From contig CAJFCV020000006.1 of NCBI GenBank assembly GCA_904066235.2, positions 5,580,001 through 5,644,000 of the forward strand: DNA of 64,000 bases, written 5' to 3'. Both the position numbers and the translations under genes were made by a program. Positions 61,101-64,000 of this stretch are shown piece after piece. This DNA is from Bursaphelenchus xylophilus. Taxonomy: Eukaryota > Nematoda > Chromadorea > Rhabditida > Aphelenchoididae. The notes under the pieces are model-generated. The model had not been told where the DNA came from. It did no database searches and saw nothing but the letters and a program-made list of their open reading frames with translations. Position 1 is the first letter of the stretch, and every line of letters begins with the position of its first letter.

Positions 61101-61753
61101 GAATAACAAAAGGAAGATGACACATCGAAGGCGCCTCAAGGAAAAGGTTTCGGGATGTTTTGGGGAGCGATGACTTGGGCATTGCTAATTCGAGTTATTT
61201 GGGCCCGAAATAACAAAGTCAGGAGGTTTGGGAAAACAAAACAAAGGCAAAAAAATCCACAAATCATTAGTGGAAGTTGAACTACGGTGTTACAAATCCA
61301 ACCCTCTTATCTACACTGTATTATATAGCCCAAGCTCATCGCCATCGCTCTCCTTAACCCATAAAAACCCAAAAATTTGCACGCCAGACCCTATTAAATC
61401 GGTTATTTTAGGCCTGTTATAAAGTGGCCTCAACCCAAAAGCCAGGCCAAGGCAATCGATCTGGTCCATCATCATCGTGCCCTGAGGCAGTTTATCTCAT
61501 AAATCAAACAAACCTTCAAAACGGCTCTTATCCCTAGAGCCGCCGCCCAAGAATACATATGGCCTGACGGGATGAGGAAGCGAGACGATGACAAATTAAG
61601 CAATCGAAATGTTGAAATAAAGGCGATGATCAGCTGTGACGGTTGGCTAATTTGTGAATGTAATTGATTGTGCAATCCGGAATAGTTAAATACGGTAATT
61701 TGCAGAAACAATGACATTGAGAAGTGTTCTAAAAAACGATTTCATTTTTGAAA
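58180..61753. other. intergenic region upstream of LIN-2, no gene seen
   Basis: About 3.6 kb, AT- and GC-variable. It contains a run of 20 T at 59103-59122, a GCGCGCGCGC run at 60329-60338 and a palindrome GCCCTCAGGGC at 60313-60323. Overlapping open frames near 60380-60740 on both strands have no family signature. Confidence 0.5.
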
Positions 61754-62389
61754 ATGTTTGTATGGTTGGTTGCTCTTGTAACCTCGGCTGCGATCTTGTT
61801 TATATGCCGTCCAAATGGCCAAAAACGGATGCGCGTAGAATCCCATCCATCATCCATCAGATTCAGTCCTATCAATCCACTCGACTATTCCATTAAAACT
61901 ACCAAAACCTCAAAAGTTGAAGGAAATAAAAGTCGGAAATCAGCAAAGGTAAGGTGATATAAGAAAAACAAACTTTCGTTCAGAGTGAAAAAAAACAAAC
62001 TACTTGCACCACTCGGGAGGATGAGACAAATTCCGAAGCCAATGTTTCGTTGGTAAGGCAATTATCCCAGTTATATGGTGTTTCAGACCCAACCCAAGCC
62101 TTTGGAAGACGAAGTGACCTCTCTTGAACCATTTCAACCTCCTCCGGCGTCTAAAGTAGCTAACAGAGACGTCAGCGACAAAGTAGCCAACTCGAAGGAC
62201 CCTCAATACGCTACTCTCGTCAACATTGGCCAGGATTGGGACAGTCGGATCGACAAGTTTGATGAGTTTTATGATCAAGTCCATCGAACCCAAAGCTCAA
62301 GTGGAAGTTGCGAATTGAAACTGAAGACTTGCCGAGAAGACTCGTTCCATAATATTCAAGAAGTCAAGAACCCGTTACAGTCACAGTGA
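61754..62389 (+). CDS. signal-anchor or secreted protein, family not recognised
   Basis: Three exons. Start ATG 61754: MFVWLVALVTSAAILFICRP, a hydrophobic N-terminal segment (signal anchor or signal peptide), then a polar, basic stretch (SIKTTKTSKVEGNKSRKSAK). Exon 2 begins after CGTTCAG (SEKKQTTCTTREDETNSEAN) and joins exon 3 through a 33-bp intron, which gives TQPKPLEDEVTSLEPFQPPP, DRDVSDK-like charged sequence and ends NIQEVKNPLQSQ at TGA 62389. About 175 residues, mostly disordered-looking with few hydrophobic stretches after the first. A short secreted or type II membrane protein; no function can be assigned. Convergent with ASPH, 245 bp between stops. Confidence 0.65.
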
Positions 62390-62634
62390 AGTTGATAGAT
62401 CTGTTCGAAAATAAAATCTGCGTTCGAAAATAAGTTTCTTATTTTATTCCCTTTACAACTAAAACAAGGTCGAAGAAAGAGCTGTCAAATACCCGCAAAA
62501 TCAACAAAAAAACGGAATCATTGAATGATAAGGAAAAGGCGCTTCTGAATTTTTTTTCTAGGGTTATTACCATTCTTTGTCATCATCAAGTCAAAATTTT
62601 TACTAAAACGATATCAGAAGCTCCACTTTTCTTA

Positions 62635-64000
62635 TCACAAAACTGAATCCGTTTTCATTGCCGTCGGCACCTCAGGATGCCACAATTCTAAAGCTAGAAC
62701 GATCCTAAATGTGTGAGTCCCAGCTCCGTCAAACCACATCTCATGTTCGAAACTCTCGTCGAAGATCAGGAACTTCCCTGTTCTCCACCCCCGAACCTCT
62801 TTTCCAACCCGAATTCTGGCTTCGGAGGGAGAAACAAGACCAAGATGGGCCTCGAGAACATAGTTGGTAGGGCCACATCGAGGCCATAGTCGACTTCCAG
62901 GAGACATTACGTTGATCCGGATCTACAAAAGGCGATTTAAACTTTTGACATTTCGTAAAAAAATCAATGCAAAAATTAATTCTTTGGAATTCTTCTGCAG
63001 ATTATCATGATAAACCAAGAAGAATTCCAGGGGTGGCCATCAGGTCGGTTCGGTTTTTTCGTCGTTTTTGCGCCGGTAAAATCTTTTGATGGGATTGTGG
63101 CTGTAACATCTCAAGTTCTAGAACGGTTTACTACTCTCTAGTACCTCTATAAAATCAAAAAAATTCGGCCAGTTTACCACCCCTGGTTTTATGACCTTTT
63201 TTTTTGTCAAACTTACTTCTCCTTTGTCGCATCGTGATTCTTCGGTAAATTCTTTGAGCAATTTACATGTGGTTGGTACCAGTCGACAATTCTTCTCATC
63301 GAACTTTCCTTCTGATCTCAAGAACAACGATTTGTATGAACCCTCTGTCAAATGGGCATCTTCTGGTTTGAATCGATCTTCTGAATCCTTCAATGCAGTT
63401 AGTGCCTCTTCTCTCATTGCTGTCCATTGTCTTTCCAGGCTCTTTAGATGTTTTCCACACAATGTTTGAGTTACCGTCCACCAAGGGCGAGCTGTAAGTC
63501 CATCCAGATTATAGGTAGATCTTTGATAGACAGATGGGAAAAGGCCCAATTCTACAGCGTCTTCGTAGACCTTGAGAGCTTCCTGGGAGCGGCCTAGACG
63601 TTGCAGACCGTCTCCGAGATGGAAATAGAACCTGAATTATACATGATTCAAGTTTTACTATTTTACGTATTAGTCTAATGTCTTACTTTGCATCAAGTAT
63701 TGGTTGATCCTGATTCTTCAGTCCCTTTTTCATGTAGAAAGTTCCTTTTTCGTAGTCGTGATCGTATACTTTGAGTAGGTACCCATAATAAGCCAAAGCC
63801 ACCGAGTTCTGAGGATCTGCTTCCAAGATTGAGGTGAAGATATTTCTGGCATCATGTGGTCTTCCCATCATGAGGAAAGTGATTCCAAAGTCCGTCTGAA
63901 TGTCTATTTCATCGGGGAATCTGTCGATTAATTCTCGTTGAACGGTCATTACTTTGTGCAGATTGCCTCGGTATCGTGCACATTCAATCAGGTTCTCTGC
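62635..64000 (-). CDS. aspartyl/asparaginyl beta-hydroxylase (ASPH), 5' part outside window
   Basis: ER-lumenal Fe(II)/2-oxoglutarate enzyme hydroxylating Asp/Asn in EGF-like domains. Only the C-terminal part is present: TPR-like region (RFPDEIDIQTDFGITFLMMG; PQNSVALAYYGYLLKVYDHD), LFPSVYQRSTYNLDGLTARPWWT, then the oxygenase fold. The two iron-binding His lie in EAHLGLV and FEHEMWFD; the 2-oxoglutarate Arg in HTFRIVLALELWHPE (family WHPEL). Stop at 62635 (MKTDSVL). The family's WPHTGPTN block reads WPRCGPTN, a His to Arg change outside the two iron ligands. The gene runs off the right end at 64000, so the start and upstream TPRs are missing here. Confidence 0.92.

Overview
The window is a piece of a nematode nuclear chromosome. 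Evidence: compact genes with many short introns (often 40-60 bp, T-rich ending in TTTAG or TTTCAG), 3' splice-acceptor-like tracts placed just upstream of many start codons (as expected for spliced-leader trans-splicing), closely spaced same-strand gene pairs that look like operons, and clear worm-type proteins (troponin I, LIN-2/CASK, CRAL-TRIO/GOLD protein, GnRH-receptor-like GPCR). Several gene models (a C3-like complement gene, a MIA40 variant with a CHC motif) do not match what I know of Caenorhabditis, so a non-Caenorhabditis nematode is likely; the species cannot be named from the sequence alone.

Layout. 0.8-4.8 kb: sphingomyelin synthase (-), then a probable two-gene operon of MIA40/CHCHD4 and a Bin3/MePCE-type methyltransferase (+). 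5.7-8.9 kb: two tandem K50 homeobox genes (-), one Otx-like and one divergent. 9-13.8 kb: a gene-free stretch rich in TAATCC motifs. 13.9-15.7 kb: ribosomal protein S28 (+) and phosphoglycerate kinase (-). 18-20.7 kb: RalGDS-like exchange factor (+). 21-22.1 kb: a galactosyltransferase-family enzyme (-). 23.5-25.8 kb: CRAL-TRIO/GOLD protein followed by a small secreted protein (+). 26.2-27.1 kb: troponin I (-). 27.3-40.1 kb: a large complement C3/C4/C5-like gene (-), with a neuropeptide-type GPCR gene nested on the other strand in its 4.5-kb intron. 41-41.9 kb: a TIR-bounded element holding a tRNA-like sequence. 43.4 kb: a two-exon membrane microprotein (-). 45.2-47.5 kb: Cys-loop ligand-gated channel (+). 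47.7-50.5 kb: ROMO1 (-) and succinyl-CoA synthetase beta (+), divergent. 51.7-58.2 kb: LIN-2/CASK (-), with another open frame inside one intron. 61.8-62.4 kb: signal-anchor protein (+). 62.6 kb to the edge: aspartyl/asparaginyl beta-hydroxylase (-, 5' part outside).

The genes do not form one pathway. Local groupings exist: three mitochondrial proteins (MIA40 at 2.9 kb, ROMO1 and SUCLA2 at 47.7-50.5 kb), a nerve/muscle set (troponin I, ligand-gated channel, LIN-2, GPCR), and the homeobox pair. The most unusual item is the C3-like gene: about 1,660 residues in 25 exons by my splicing, with macroglobulin domains, a degenerate anaphylatoxin-like cysteine cluster, a thioester-like region without the GCGEQ motif, and a C-terminal C345C/NTR domain. 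All gene models were spliced by hand from GT..AG sites and reading-frame continuity.
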